Source: Acidobacteriaceae bacterium
Lineage (GTDB): Bacteria; Acidobacteriota; Terriglobia; Terriglobales; Acidobacteriaceae
Direction: 5' to 3'
Assembly (NCBI GenBank): GCA_003167305.1
Contig: PMTP01000165.1
Span: forward strand, 1 to 15,949
Length of the DNA stretch: 15,949 nt
The notes under the pieces were generated by a model. That model ran no database searches. It was not told the origin of the DNA and worked only from the letters and a program-made list of their open reading frames with translations. A program made the translations under genes and the position numbers. This document shows, one piece after another, positions 7,559-15,949 of the stretch; the first letter of the stretch is position 1; each line of letters opens with the position of its first letter.

Positions 7559-9061
7559 GTGGGAAACGCTGCCTTAGTCTTTGCTGAAATTACCATCGCG
7601 GTTATTGTCGTTGGATTCCTTGGATACTGGTTGGGGAAATCCTTCGCTGAAAAAGGTCTGACCGGTTTGGAGACGGACAAATCCCACGCTGAGCAGCGCA
7701 TTCAGGAAAAGACGGATGAACTGACGGGAGTCCGTAATGAACTAGCACAGGTACGTTCCGAGTCGGCTGCGCGCGCCGGATTTGAATCGTTGGCTGGGGA
7801 GCGGGGGAATACGATCTCTCTTTTGACGGCTGAGCGGGATGGTTTGCGGCAAGAACTGAAAGCTGAATCCGAAATCGTGCGCACACAAGGGGGGCAGATA
7901 GAAGGGCTGAATACTGAGCTGACAGGAGAGCGCAAGAATCTGGCCGAAAAGCTGGCGCTGCTGGACACGGCCAAAGAGGCGCTAGCCAACCAATTCAAGG
8001 CATTAGCTGACGAGATTCTGGAGAGAAAAACCAAGAGTTTCTCCGAGAGCAGTCAGGAGAAGTTGGGAACGTTGCTGACGCCGCTCAAATTGCAGATAGA
8101 GGATTTCCGCAAGAAAGTTGAGGAGGCGCAGAGCGATTCAAAGACAGGCGTCACTAAACTGGAGACGTTGGTCGGCGATCTCAGTGGCCTCAACCAAAAA
8201 CTGTCGCAAGAAGCGCATAATTTGACGACGGCGTTGGTTGGATCGTCGAGTGACCAGGGAAAGTGGGGAGAAGAGGTAGCCAAAGATCTGCTCGAACTCG
8301 CCGGTTTTATCGAAGGCGTTCAATATCGCTTGCAGCAGACAGTGGAGGCAAATGCCGGAGATGACGGAGGCAGACAGCGCAATGTGCGTCCGGATATCAT
8401 TATCAATCTTCCTGGTGGCAGGAACCTGATTATCGACAGTAAAGTATCACTTACGGCATATTACGATTCCGTTAAAGCTGAATCGGAAACGGAGCGCAAA
8501 TCAGCAATTAAGAAACACCTTTCAAGCGTCCATAAACACATAGACGAATTAACCGCTAAGGATTACCACAGGCTACAGACGATCGAATCGCCTGACTTTG
8601 TAGTCATGTTTGTTCCCATCGAACCGGCTTTTCTCCTGGCGATTCATGAAGATGAGACGTTATGGCACTACGCCTATGAAAGACACATATTGCTCGTTGG
8701 TCCTACAACGCTACTCTTCGTCATTCGAATTGTTGATAATCTCTGGCGGCAAGAGTTACAGGCTCGAAGCGTGAAAGACGTAATCAAACGTGGTACAGCA
8801 CTGTATGAAAAGTTTGCTGGCTTTGTTGCTGATATTGAGACCATCGGTAAGAACCTGCGCGGTGCTACAGAGAGCTATGAAAATGCAAAGAGTAAGCTCA
8901 GCAGCGGCCCAGGCAACCTAATTCGCCAAGTGGAGATGCTCAAACAACTCGGCATAAGAACTGTAAAGTCCGTGCCGCAGAATCTGTTAGATTCTGCAGG
9001 CTTCGAGGAGACAGGTTTGGCACTGGCCGCGAATGCAGAAGAGAGCGGCGAAGCGGAATAA
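7559..9061 (+). CDS. rmuC: RmuC-family DNA recombination protein
   Basis: RmuC proteins are thought to limit DNA rearrangement and have a nuclease-like core; the exact activity is unsettled. The 500 residues begin with one membrane anchor (about 7-24), then a long coiled coil (about 35-230) rich in Glu, Lys, Gln and Leu. The RmuC core follows: GKWGE (234-238), RPDIIINLPGG, DSKVS (293-297), DFVVMFVPIE, and LVGPTTLLFVIR. The start is GTG at 7559, with AAGAGGA about 8 nt upstream, and places the anchor at the N-terminus as expected. Base composition is visibly more AT-rich than fabF, rpsA or mtaB, hinting at a different history. It converges with the next gene, only 17 nt between stops and no terminator hairpin. 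Confidence 0.93.
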   Translation: MGNAALVFAEITIAVIVVGFLGYWLGKSFAEKGLTGLETDKSHAEQRIQEKTDELTGVRNELAQVRSESAARAGFESLAGERGNTISLLTAERDGLRQELKAESEIVRTQGGQIEGLNTELTGERKNLAEKLALLDTAKEALANQFKALADEILERKTKSFSESSQEKLGTLLTPLKLQIEDFRKKVEEAQSDSKTGVTKLETLVGDLSGLNQKLSQEAHNLTTALVGSSSDQGKWGEEVAKDLLELAGFIEGVQYRLQQTVEANAGDDGGRQRNVRPDIIINLPGGRNLIIDSKVSLTAYYDSVKAESETERKSAIKKHLSSVHKHIDELTAKDYHRLQTIESPDFVVMFVPIEPAFLLAIHEDETLWHYAYERHILLVGPTTLLFVIRIVDNLWRQELQARSVKDVIKRGTALYEKFAGFVADIETIGKNLRGATESYENAKSKLSSGPGNLIRQVEMLKQLGIRTVKSVPQNLLDSAGFEETGLALAANAEESGEAE

Positions 9062-9078
9062 GGCACACGGCTAACTCG

Positions 9079-9642
9079 CTAACCCCCAAACGCCGCCCGC
9101 ATCCGCCTCCAGGTCGTCACCAAATCCTCCGGAAGGATGCGCGTCTCGGCAATCGTCGTCATGAAGTTGGTGTCGCCCAGCCAGCGCGGCATGGCGTGCA
9201 GATGAAGGTGCCCGGCAACCCCCGCGCCGCCGGCCCGCCCTAGATTGAATCCGAAGTTGAAGCCCTGCGGGTGGTAAAGCCCTTCCAGCGCCTGTTCTGC
9301 GCGTTGCGCCAGATCCATCAGCTCATGGGCCGCCGTCGTGGGAAGTTGCGCCAACCGGTCCAGATGCGCGTAGGGCATCGCCATCACGTGGCCGGAGGTG
9401 TAGGGGTAGGCATTCAGGCAGACAAAGCAGTGTTCGCCGCGATAGACAAGCCCGCCGGCGGCTTCGGCCTCCTCCGCGTCCATACCCTGAGCAATCGCAA
9501 AATCGATGCACGCGATCAGGTTGCAGAAGACGCAGTTGTGGTCGCCGGGCCAGCCCGCCAGGCTCGCCGGAACGCCGGGGCGGGCGGCGCTGTCGGTTGA
9601 GGTGATGTAGGCATAGCGCCAGGGCGTGAAGAGTTGGTCCAT
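9079..9642 (-). CDS. HIT-family protein, Ap4A phosphorylase-like
   Basis: Nucleotide-binding protein of the histidine-triad superfamily, 187 residues from ATG 9642. The triad is GHLHLHAMPRW, with His145, His147 (expected nucleophile) and His149. Upstream are FGFNLG.AGGAG and the strand motif FVCLNAYPYTSGHVMAMP. CVFC near residue 40 is a possible metal site. The N-terminus (MDQLFTPWRYAYI) and the tail (GDTNFMTTIAETRILPEDL) resemble the mycobacterial Ap4A phosphorylase Rv2613c as I recall it. Breaking down diadenosine polyphosphates is therefore likely but not proven. The frame continues upstream, but those residues look non-coding. A -10-like box lies 21 nt upstream and no strong ribosome site is seen. 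Confidence 0.88.
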   Translation of the reverse strand: MDQLFTPWRYAYITSTDSAARPGVPASLAGWPGDHNCVFCNLIACIDFAIAQGMDAEEAEAAGGLVYRGEHCFVCLNAYPYTSGHVMAMPYAHLDRLAQLPTTAAHELMDLAQRAEQALEGLYHPQGFNFGFNLGRAGGAGVAGHLHLHAMPRWLGDTNFMTTIAETRILPEDLVTTWRRMRAAFGG

Positions 9643-9663
9643 GGGTGGAGTTCCGTCTGCATC

Positions 9664-9669
9664 AGTATA
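9664..9669 (-). promoter_or_regulatory. Candidate -10 box of the HIT gene
   Basis: TATACT on the minus strand (9669-9664) lies 21 nt before the ATG, which would give a leader of about 15 nt. No recognisable -35 precedes it. Confidence 0.35.
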
Positions 9670-9701
9670 GAGGGTGAATGCCCGGGAGGTGCACTGATTC
9701 C

Positions 9702-9778
9702 CACCCTCGATCACCCCAGCGACGAAGACCTGTCGCTGGGGACCCCGATGACGGCAAAAGAAAGACGCCGCGAGGGTG
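9702..9778. repeat. Nested palindromic element
   Basis: Inner arms CCCCAGCGAC (9714-9723) and GTCGCTGGGG (9732-9741) are perfect, with an 8-nt loop. Outer arms CACCCTCG (9702-9709) and CGAGGGTG (9771-9778) are also perfect and enclose the inner hairpin. An AGGGTG at 9671-9676 could compete for pairing with CACCCT (9702-9707). It lies between divergent HIT and rpsA genes. There is no T-run, so it is not a standard terminator; a REP-like mobile or regulatory palindrome is the likeliest reading. Confidence 0.65.
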
Positions 9779-9864
9779 AGGCACCCGGCAGCCGCAACTC
9801 CATTGTTTTGCCCGTGGCACGCGTGAATTTTCGCTGACAATGCGGTTCCTGCCAATTTGTTGCA

Positions 9865-9894
9865 TTGACGGGAGAAAGCCGCGGTTGCTAAACT
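9865..9894 (+). promoter_or_regulatory. Likely rpsA promoter
   Basis: TTGACG (9865-9870) and TAAACT (9889-9894) are separated by 18 nt. This is the best housekeeping-type promoter in the window. It predicts a start near 9901 and so a leader of about 275 nt before rpsA. Confidence 0.6.
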
Positions 9895-9900
9895 GATGAG

Positions 9901-10176
9901 CGTAGCTTGCTGCGCGGATTCCAGCAGCGAGTTGCGGCCACTCTCCAGCATGCCGATGCCTGCCGGGTGTATCCCAAGGAGACCAGACGCCTTCCACTCT
10001 AGCCTGATTGGCTGGGGGAAGTATCCCTTGTGATGACCATCCAATCACAGACACGCGTTTACGCGCCGGGAGATGGCATCCGGCTTCCTGGTTGACGGTA
10101 ATCGCAACCAAGGGACCAGACCCAGCGGCAAGATTGTTTGCGTCGCGGGAGCAAGGAATCCCGGAGCTGGCACGTG
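9901..10176 (+). other. Long untranslated leader of rpsA
   Basis: No protein-like frame is visible apart from a 20-codon ORF from ATG 10033. A hairpin pairs CTTCC/GGAAG and AGCC/GGCT (9991-10021, loop TGATT) and is flanked by direct copies of GTATCCC (9968-9974 and 10021-10027). E. coli rpsA is autoregulated through its leader, so a regulatory role here is plausible but inferred. Confidence 0.4.
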
Positions 10177-12402
<2,226 letters not shown>

Positions 12403-12431
12403 GGCGCTTTTATCGAAGCAACGCCAGCAGG

Positions 12432-12463
12432 CGGCCATCCTTCGGGGTGGCCGTTGTGTGTTT
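12432..12463 (+). terminator. rpsA terminator with a TTCG tetraloop
   Basis: CGGCCATCC (12432-12440) pairs with GGGTGGCCG (12445-12453), one G-U pair included, around the very stable loop TTCG. A T-rich tail (12454-12463) follows, interrupted by Gs. It lies 29 nt after the rpsA stop. Confidence 0.8.
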
Positions 12464-12577
12464 ACGGGCAGGTAGAAGCGGATCAGAGCGGAGACTTCAG
12501 ACCGGAAAATGGGCCTGATTTCGGTAAGGTAATTTGAGCGTTATCATTCAATAAGAGAGATTAAATCGCTAATCAAG

Positions 12578-12593
12578 ATGCAAATGTTTGCAT
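12578..12593. promoter_or_regulatory. Palindromic operator-like site
   Basis: ATGCAAA (12578-12584) and TTTGCAT (12587-12593) are perfect inverted arms around TG. This is the size and symmetry expected for a dimeric regulator site. It lies about 50 nt upstream of the possible sigma-54 element. Confidence 0.5.
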
Positions 12594-12644
12594 ATCGTCA
12601 ATTTCTATATCGTTCAAGTTATTGATAAATAAGCGTTTCATATT

Positions 12645-12658
12645 GGTGCTTGACGTGC
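12645..12658 (+). promoter_or_regulatory. Possible sigma-54 promoter (GG-N10-GC)
   Basis: TTGG at the -24 position and GTGCA at the -12 position keep the invariant GG (12645-12646) and GC (12657-12658) with exactly 10 nt between. The rest matches the consensus TGGCACG-N4-TTGCA only in part. PEP-CTERM genes in other bacteria are known to be controlled by the PrsK/PrsR sigma-54 system, which makes the site plausible. The same bases include TTGACG, so a sigma-70 -35 element is the alternative, but no good -10 follows it. Confidence 0.35.
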
Positions 12659-12778
12659 AAGTAACGCTGTACTCCGTTTGTGTGCGCACGGCTGTGAGTC
12701 GAAGACGATATGCCCCAAACGTATCCATCCCCAGGCCTTCCTCTTAGGCCTCACCGTTTGAACAACGGAGAGTCGATC

Positions 12779-13453
12779 ATGAAAAGAATGGGTCTTGCGG
12801 TTTTGTTCCTCTGCCTCGTTGGCGCGCTTGCCGTGGTTCCCGCCATGGCAGACTCAACCTTGTACGATAACACCGGGCCAACCAGCTACGGATTGAACAG
12901 CAACGGGGGTTTTACCATCAATTTCGGATGGGAGGTCGCTGATTCATTTACACTTGACTCCAATTCCACACTCACCGGCGTTAACTTGGTTGCTTGGCTC
13001 AACCCAGGGGACACGATGACGAACGTGGACTGGCTCATCACGGATACTGCCTTTGGCGGCAATACGGAAGGCTCGGGGACGGCCAGCGTGACCGACACCT
13101 ATACCGGCTCGCAAGCTTTTGAATACTATGATCTAGATCAGGAGTCGTTCGCCCTTCCCGGTTTGTCACTGGCCGCGGGAACTTACTATCTGCAACTACA
13201 GAATGCAGTTACTGGGTATGGCAATCCCCTGTACTGGGATGCCAGCAACGGCTCCTCGGATGCAGCCCAGGCCGGAAATGGTAGCGACCCTTATGATTTG
13301 AATGGCGCGAATAGCAACCCCGGCTCGAATTCGGAAACGTTCCAAATCCTGGGCTCGCCTGATTCGGTGACGCCGGAGCCGTCCAGCTTCCTGCTGCTCG
13401 GCAGCGGGTTGCTGGGGCTGGCCGGACTGATCAAGCGCAAGCTGCCGGCCTGA
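12779..13453 (+). CDS. PEP-CTERM sorted surface protein 1
   Basis: Exported protein of 224 residues. The signal peptide MKRMGLAVLFLCLVGALAVV ends at PAMA (residue 24). The mature part (25-195) is rich in Gly, Ser, Thr, Asn and aromatic residues in a beta-sandwich-like pattern (for example AAGTYYLQLQNAV). The C-terminus is a complete PEP-CTERM signal: TPEPSS from Thr198, a Leu/Gly-rich helix and a basic end (IKRKLPA). Such signals are recognised by an exosortase, which is not encoded in this window. ATG 12779 is chosen over the longer frame because GGAGAG lies 6 nt upstream and the signal peptide begins there. A second protein of equal length follows after 41 nt. The function of the mature domain is unknown. 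Confidence 0.88.
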   Translation: MKRMGLAVLFLCLVGALAVVPAMADSTLYDNTGPTSYGLNSNGGFTINFGWEVADSFTLDSNSTLTGVNLVAWLNPGDTMTNVDWLITDTAFGGNTEGSGTASVTDTYTGSQAFEYYDLDQESFALPGLSLAAGTYYLQLQNAVTGYGNPLYWDASNGSSDAAQAGNGSDPYDLNGANSNPGSNSETFQILGSPDSVTPEPSSFLLLGSGLLGLAGLIKRKLPA

Positions 13454-13494
13454 ATGTCTTGCAGTGTGAGATTTTGAATCTAAAAGGAATGACC

Positions 13495-14169
13495 GTGAAA
13501 AGAGCAGCTCTTGCAGCTTTGTTCCTCAGCCTGGTGGTCGCGATGGCCTCTCTACCCGCCTCCGCCGACCCACTCTTCACCACGCTGGGGCCACTCAATT
13601 CGTTTGACGCTACCGGGGGCTGGAGTGTTTCTGGCCCCGGCGACTTCGGTGGTGTAGTGGAAGGCAATCTCTTCACCCTCACCTCTGCGGCCACCGTCTC
13701 GGATGCGGTTCTCGCGTTGGGCAACGTCTTTGGCTCCGACTCGCCGGTGGATGTGTACATCGAATCCGACAACGGCGGATCGCTGGATAGCGTTCTTGCG
13801 TCCTTGACGCAGGTCGGAACGATACCTCCGTTTCTGATTGACGATGAATTGTTGGGTAGCGGACTGATTACATTTACCTGTAGCGGAGTCGCCTGCGATT
13901 TGGCAGCGGGCAATTATTGGCTGGTTGCCGTAGAGACGGACCCTTCCACATTACAGAGCTGGGATTTCATCTATAACGATGCAACTGCGCCTCTCGCACA
14001 GGGCAATAGCGCCATCCCCACAGGCCTGACTGTGATTCCCGACTCTGCCGAAGAGGCCTTCCAGATTGATGGAAGCCCTGTTGCGACGCCGGAGCCGTCT
14101 AGCTTTCTGCTGCTGGGCAGCGGGCTGCTGGGGCTGGCCGGTCTCGTCAAGCGCAGGCTGACGGCCTGA
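13495..14169 (+). CDS. PEP-CTERM sorted surface protein 2
   Basis: Exported protein of 224 residues, the same length as its upstream neighbour. The signal peptide MKRAALAALFLSLVVAMASL ends at PASA (24). The mature part (25-195) differs in sequence but has a similar character, with one notable Cys pair (FTCSGVAC) that could form a disulfide and a GNYWLVAVE strand. TPEPSS again starts at Thr198, followed by the Leu/Gly helix and VKRRLTA. The start is GTG 13495: AAAGGA (13482-13487) is 7 nt upstream, while the ATG at 13489 is almost on top of it. It is probably cotranscribed with protein 1. The mature domain may belong to the loosely defined choice-of-anchor group; I am not sure. Confidence 0.87.
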   Translation: MKRAALAALFLSLVVAMASLPASADPLFTTLGPLNSFDATGGWSVSGPGDFGGVVEGNLFTLTSAATVSDAVLALGNVFGSDSPVDVYIESDNGGSLDSVLASLTQVGTIPPFLIDDELLGSGLITFTCSGVACDLAAGNYWLVAVETDPSTLQSWDFIYNDATAPLAQGNSAIPTGLTVIPDSAEEAFQIDGSPVATPEPSSFLLLGSGLLGLAGLVKRRLTA

Positions 14170-14195
14170 GTTTCAACCGGATTTGAGCCAGAAAG

Positions 14196-14241
14196 CGGGG
14201 CTGGTTTGGCTTCAACGCGCCAAGCCGGCCCCGTTTTGTTT
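14196..14241 (+). terminator. Intrinsic terminator after the PEP-CTERM pair
   Basis: A 15-bp stem (14196-14210 with 14219-14233, two G-U pairs) has the loop TTCAACGC and is followed by TTTTGTTT (14234-14241). It begins 26 nt after the stop codon. Confidence 0.88.
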
Positions 14242-14294
14242 GGCGAACTCCCGCTGAAGACTTGGAGCATCCGGCAGCCGTAGTGGGCAGGTCT

Positions 14295-14300
14295 TAGACT
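14295..14300 (+). promoter_or_regulatory. Candidate -10 box of mtaB, leaderless-type spacing
   Basis: TAGACT lies 6 nt before the ATG at 14307, so a transcript would start at or very near that codon. No clear Shine-Dalgarno or -35 sequence is seen. This resembles the arrangement at lgt. Confidence 0.3.
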
Positions 14301-14306
14301 GAAAGC

Positions 14307-15716
14307 ATGGCAGGCAGCTTTCACATGGAGCATTTCGGTTGCCGGGCCGCGCGCGCGGATGGCGAAGCGGTCAGCGAGCGGCTACGCGCTGCGGGGCTCA
14401 GCGAGCGGCAGCCCTCTGTGGCGGATGTGGTTGTGGTCAACACGTGCAGCGTGACGGCGGAAGCAGACCGGGCGGCGCGGGCCTTCATCCGGCGGGCGCA
14501 CCGGCTGAATCCGGAGGCAAGCATCGTGGTGACCGGCTGCTACGCACAGCGCGCGCCGGAGGTGTTGGCTGGGCTGGCCGGAGTTGCTGCCGTGGTGGGC
14601 AACAGCCACAAGGCCCTCGCGCCGGAGATTGTCTTGGGGCTGTTGGGGCGCGCGGAGCAGCACGCAGATCACGAACTGATCAATATTCAGGCGGCGCAAG
14701 CCGCTTCTGCCCCACCGCAGGTGGTTTGGGCGGACGACCGGTTTGCCCACTCCTTTATCGAAGCCGCGCAGGTCGTGCCCGTCGCGCAGACCCGGCCCAA
14801 TCTCAAAATCCAGGAGGGCTGCGGGAACCGCTGCACATTTTGTGTCATTCCCCAAACCAGAGGCTCATCGAAAAGTCTGCCCGGCGCAGCCGTTCTCAGG
14901 CAGGTGGAGGGGTTTGTGGCCGCCGGGGGCAACGAACTGGTGCTTTCGGGGATCAACCTGGGGCGCTGGGGGCGGGATTTTTCTGACACCGGAGGCGTGC
15001 CTCCGCGGACGCTGGCGGGGCTGGTGCGGAAGATCTTCGAAAGAACGCCGCTTCCCCGGCTGCGGCTCAGCTCGATTGAGCCGATGGATTGGGACGATGA
15101 ACTGATTGGGTTGATGGCGGAGTTTGGCGGAAGACGCATGGCGCGGCACGCGCACCTGCCCTTGCAGTCAGGCTCCGACGCGGTGCTCCGCCGCATGCAC
15201 CGGCGCTATCGGCCGTGGCACTACGCGGAGAAGGTCGCTGCGCTGCTGCGCGGCTGCGGACCGGAGCTGACGCTGGGCGCGGACGTGATGGTGGGCTTTC
15301 CCGGCGAGAGCGACGCCGAGTTCGAGGAGACCGTGGCGCTGGTGCGAGCGCTGCCCTTCGGCTATCTGCATCTGTTTCCCTTTTCGCCGCGACCGGGGAC
15401 ACCGGGCTGGGCGCTGCACGCTGAGCGGCCGGTTCCGGCGGAGGCGGTCGCCGGGCGGATGGCCATGCTGCGCGGGCTGGCGGCGGAAAAGACCCTGGCT
15501 CACCGCAGGCGCTTCATCGGCCGCGAGCTGGAGGCGATCACGCTGCACACGCCGGCGGAGATGGAGGCGCGTGGCCGGACTGTCGCGCTGACGGAGAACT
15601 TTCTGCCGGCGGAGTTGGAAGGACGGGTGGAAGCCAACCGGCTAGTGCGGCTGCGGGTGAGCGGAGTGAATGCCGAGGGAACGCTGGAGGCAAAGGCGAG
15701 TGAGAATTCCTTCTAG
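14307..15716 (+). CDS. mtaB: tRNA t6A37 methylthiotransferase MtaB
   Basis: Radical-SAM enzyme that adds a methylthio group to t6A at position 37 of tRNAs reading ANN codons, giving ms2t6A. The 469 residues follow the MTTase layout. An N-terminal domain holds three cluster Cys (Cys12 in HFGC, Cys47 in NTCSVT, Cys78 in TGCYAQ). The radical-SAM core has CGNRCTFC (Cys172, 176, 179), followed by SGINLGRWG, SSIEP, HLPLQSGSD, MVGFPGE and FPFSPRPGTP. A TRAM-like C-terminus runs from about 405. MtaB rather than MiaB is favoured by EGCGNRCTFCVIP, the GINLG stretch and the short N-terminus. ATG 14307 fits the family start; ATG 14325 would cut into the first strand. Confidence 0.92.
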   Translation: MAGSFHMEHFGCRAARADGEAVSERLRAAGLSERQPSVADVVVVNTCSVTAEADRAARAFIRRAHRLNPEASIVVTGCYAQRAPEVLAGLAGVAAVVGNSHKALAPEIVLGLLGRAEQHADHELINIQAAQAASAPPQVVWADDRFAHSFIEAAQVVPVAQTRPNLKIQEGCGNRCTFCVIPQTRGSSKSLPGAAVLRQVEGFVAAGGNELVLSGINLGRWGRDFSDTGGVPPRTLAGLVRKIFERTPLPRLRLSSIEPMDWDDELIGLMAEFGGRRMARHAHLPLQSGSDAVLRRMHRRYRPWHYAEKVAALLRGCGPELTLGADVMVGFPGESDAEFEETVALVRALPFGYLHLFPFSPRPGTPGWALHAERPVPAEAVAGRMAMLRGLAAEKTLAHRRRFIGRELEAITLHTPAEMEARGRTVALTENFLPAELEGRVEANRLVRLRVSGVNAEGTLEAKASENSF

Positions 15717-15746
15717 ACCCTTTGTTCAGTAGAGCCGGGCCAATGC

Positions 15747-15752
15747 TATACT
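15747..15752 (+). promoter_or_regulatory. Candidate -10 box of infC
   Basis: TATACT, with TTGTTC (15722-15727) 19 nt upstream as a weak -35. It predicts a transcript start near 15759, about 70 nt before the ATC start and about 6 nt before an in-frame ATG at 15765. Confidence 0.4.
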
Positions 15753-15827
15753 CAGTTTGCGCTCATGTGCCCGCGGCGCTTCCGGCAGATCCGGGAGGCG
15801 GGCAACGGCGACTTTTGGAGGAGCACC

Positions 15828-15949
15828 ATCGCACTCGACAAACGTTCGGCCAAGTCCTTTATCCGCATCAACGAAAAGATTCGTGCGCGCGAAATCCGCG
15901 TCATCGACGAAAACGGCGAACAGCTCGGCATTCTTCCGCCTTTTGAGGC
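15828..15949 (+). CDS. infC: Translation initiation factor IF-3 (3' partial), ATC start
   Basis: IF-3 binds the 30S subunit and checks the start codon during initiation. The last 122 bases encode its N-terminus: [20 protein letters not shown], then [13 protein letters not shown] and ILPPFE, a strong match to bacterial IF-3. The gene runs off the window. A strong ribosome site GGAGGAG (15817-15823) lies 4 nt before ATC 15828, which places the start on a non-canonical codon. E. coli infC starts at AUU and uses it for autoregulation, so AUC here fits that logic. An in-frame ATG at 15765 would add 21 residues ([21 protein letters not shown]) but has no ribosome site and translates the Shine-Dalgarno itself. 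The identity is very secure; the start is well supported but unproven. Confidence 0.9.
   Translation, partial: MALDKRSAKSFIRINEKIRAREIRVIDENGEQLGILPPFE

Larger units (their letters stand above)
12464..12778 (+). promoter_or_regulatory. AT-rich control region of the PEP-CTERM pair
   Basis: No gene is visible. A strong composition shift to AT occurs at about 12530-12650. In order it holds a palindrome (12578-12593), a possible sigma-54 site (12645-12658), and two leader hairpins: AGGCCT at 12733-12738 with 12746-12751, and CCGTT (12754-12758) with AACGG (12764-12768). The second hairpin overlaps the first bases of the ribosome site GGAGAG (12767-12772), so translation could be affected by its folding. 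Confidence 0.45.

Noticed and set aside
10033..10095. 20-codon ORF in the rpsA leader
   Set aside because: Weak initiation context and no family resemblance; kept only as a comment on the leader.
15722..15946. 74-codon plus-strand frame at the window end
   Set aside because: It overlaps infC in another frame; the IF-3 sequence lies in the frame of ATC 15828.

Overview
The window looks like a chromosomal segment of an Acidobacteriota, probably class Terriglobia. The basis is GC-rich coding sequence and a tandem pair of exosortase-sorted proteins ending in TPEPSS plus a Leu/Gly-rich helix and a basic tail. A secreted DUF5715-type protein, heptameric intergenic repeats and frequent non-ATG starts (TTG, GTG and an ATC for infC) fit the same picture. 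The taxon is inferred from style; no marker was searched against a database. No transposase, integrase, tRNA, rRNA or CRISPR array is visible.

Layout. 1-1938: NAD-dependent DNA ligase ligA, lacking its 5' end. 1939-3010: gene-poor stretch with an apparently frameshifted small Cys-containing gene on the minus strand, short repeats and a palindrome. 3011-5697, plus strand: lgt (lipoprotein lipidation), a secreted M15-like DUF5715 protein and a Yip1-family membrane protein, closed by a very strong terminator. 5794-7287, minus strand: acpP-fabF, a core fatty-acid synthesis pair with only 3 nt between the genes. 7559-9061: rmuC, more AT-rich than its neighbours. 9079-9642, minus strand: a HIT-family Ap4A phosphorylase-like protein. 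9643-10176: divergent intergenic region with a nested palindrome, a good promoter and a long leader. 10177-12402: ribosomal protein S1 with a roughly 200-residue Ala/Pro/Glu/Val extension. 12403-12778: terminator and AT-rich control region. 12779-14169: two PEP-CTERM proteins of equal length in tandem. 14307-15716: mtaB, a tRNA methylthiotransferase. 15828-15949: the start of infC, apparently with an ATC start codon.

Most of the window is housekeeping: DNA ligation, lipoprotein maturation, fatty-acid synthesis, translation and tRNA modification. The lgt/DUF5715/yip1 group concerns the cell envelope, and the PEP-CTERM pair concerns the cell surface. I found no convincing new multi-gene system. 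The items most worth checking are the infC initiation codon, the frameshifted minus-strand gene, the lysine-rich insertion and compositional shift inside ligA, the S1 extension and its long leader, the control region of the PEP-CTERM pair, and the heptameric and palindromic intergenic elements.
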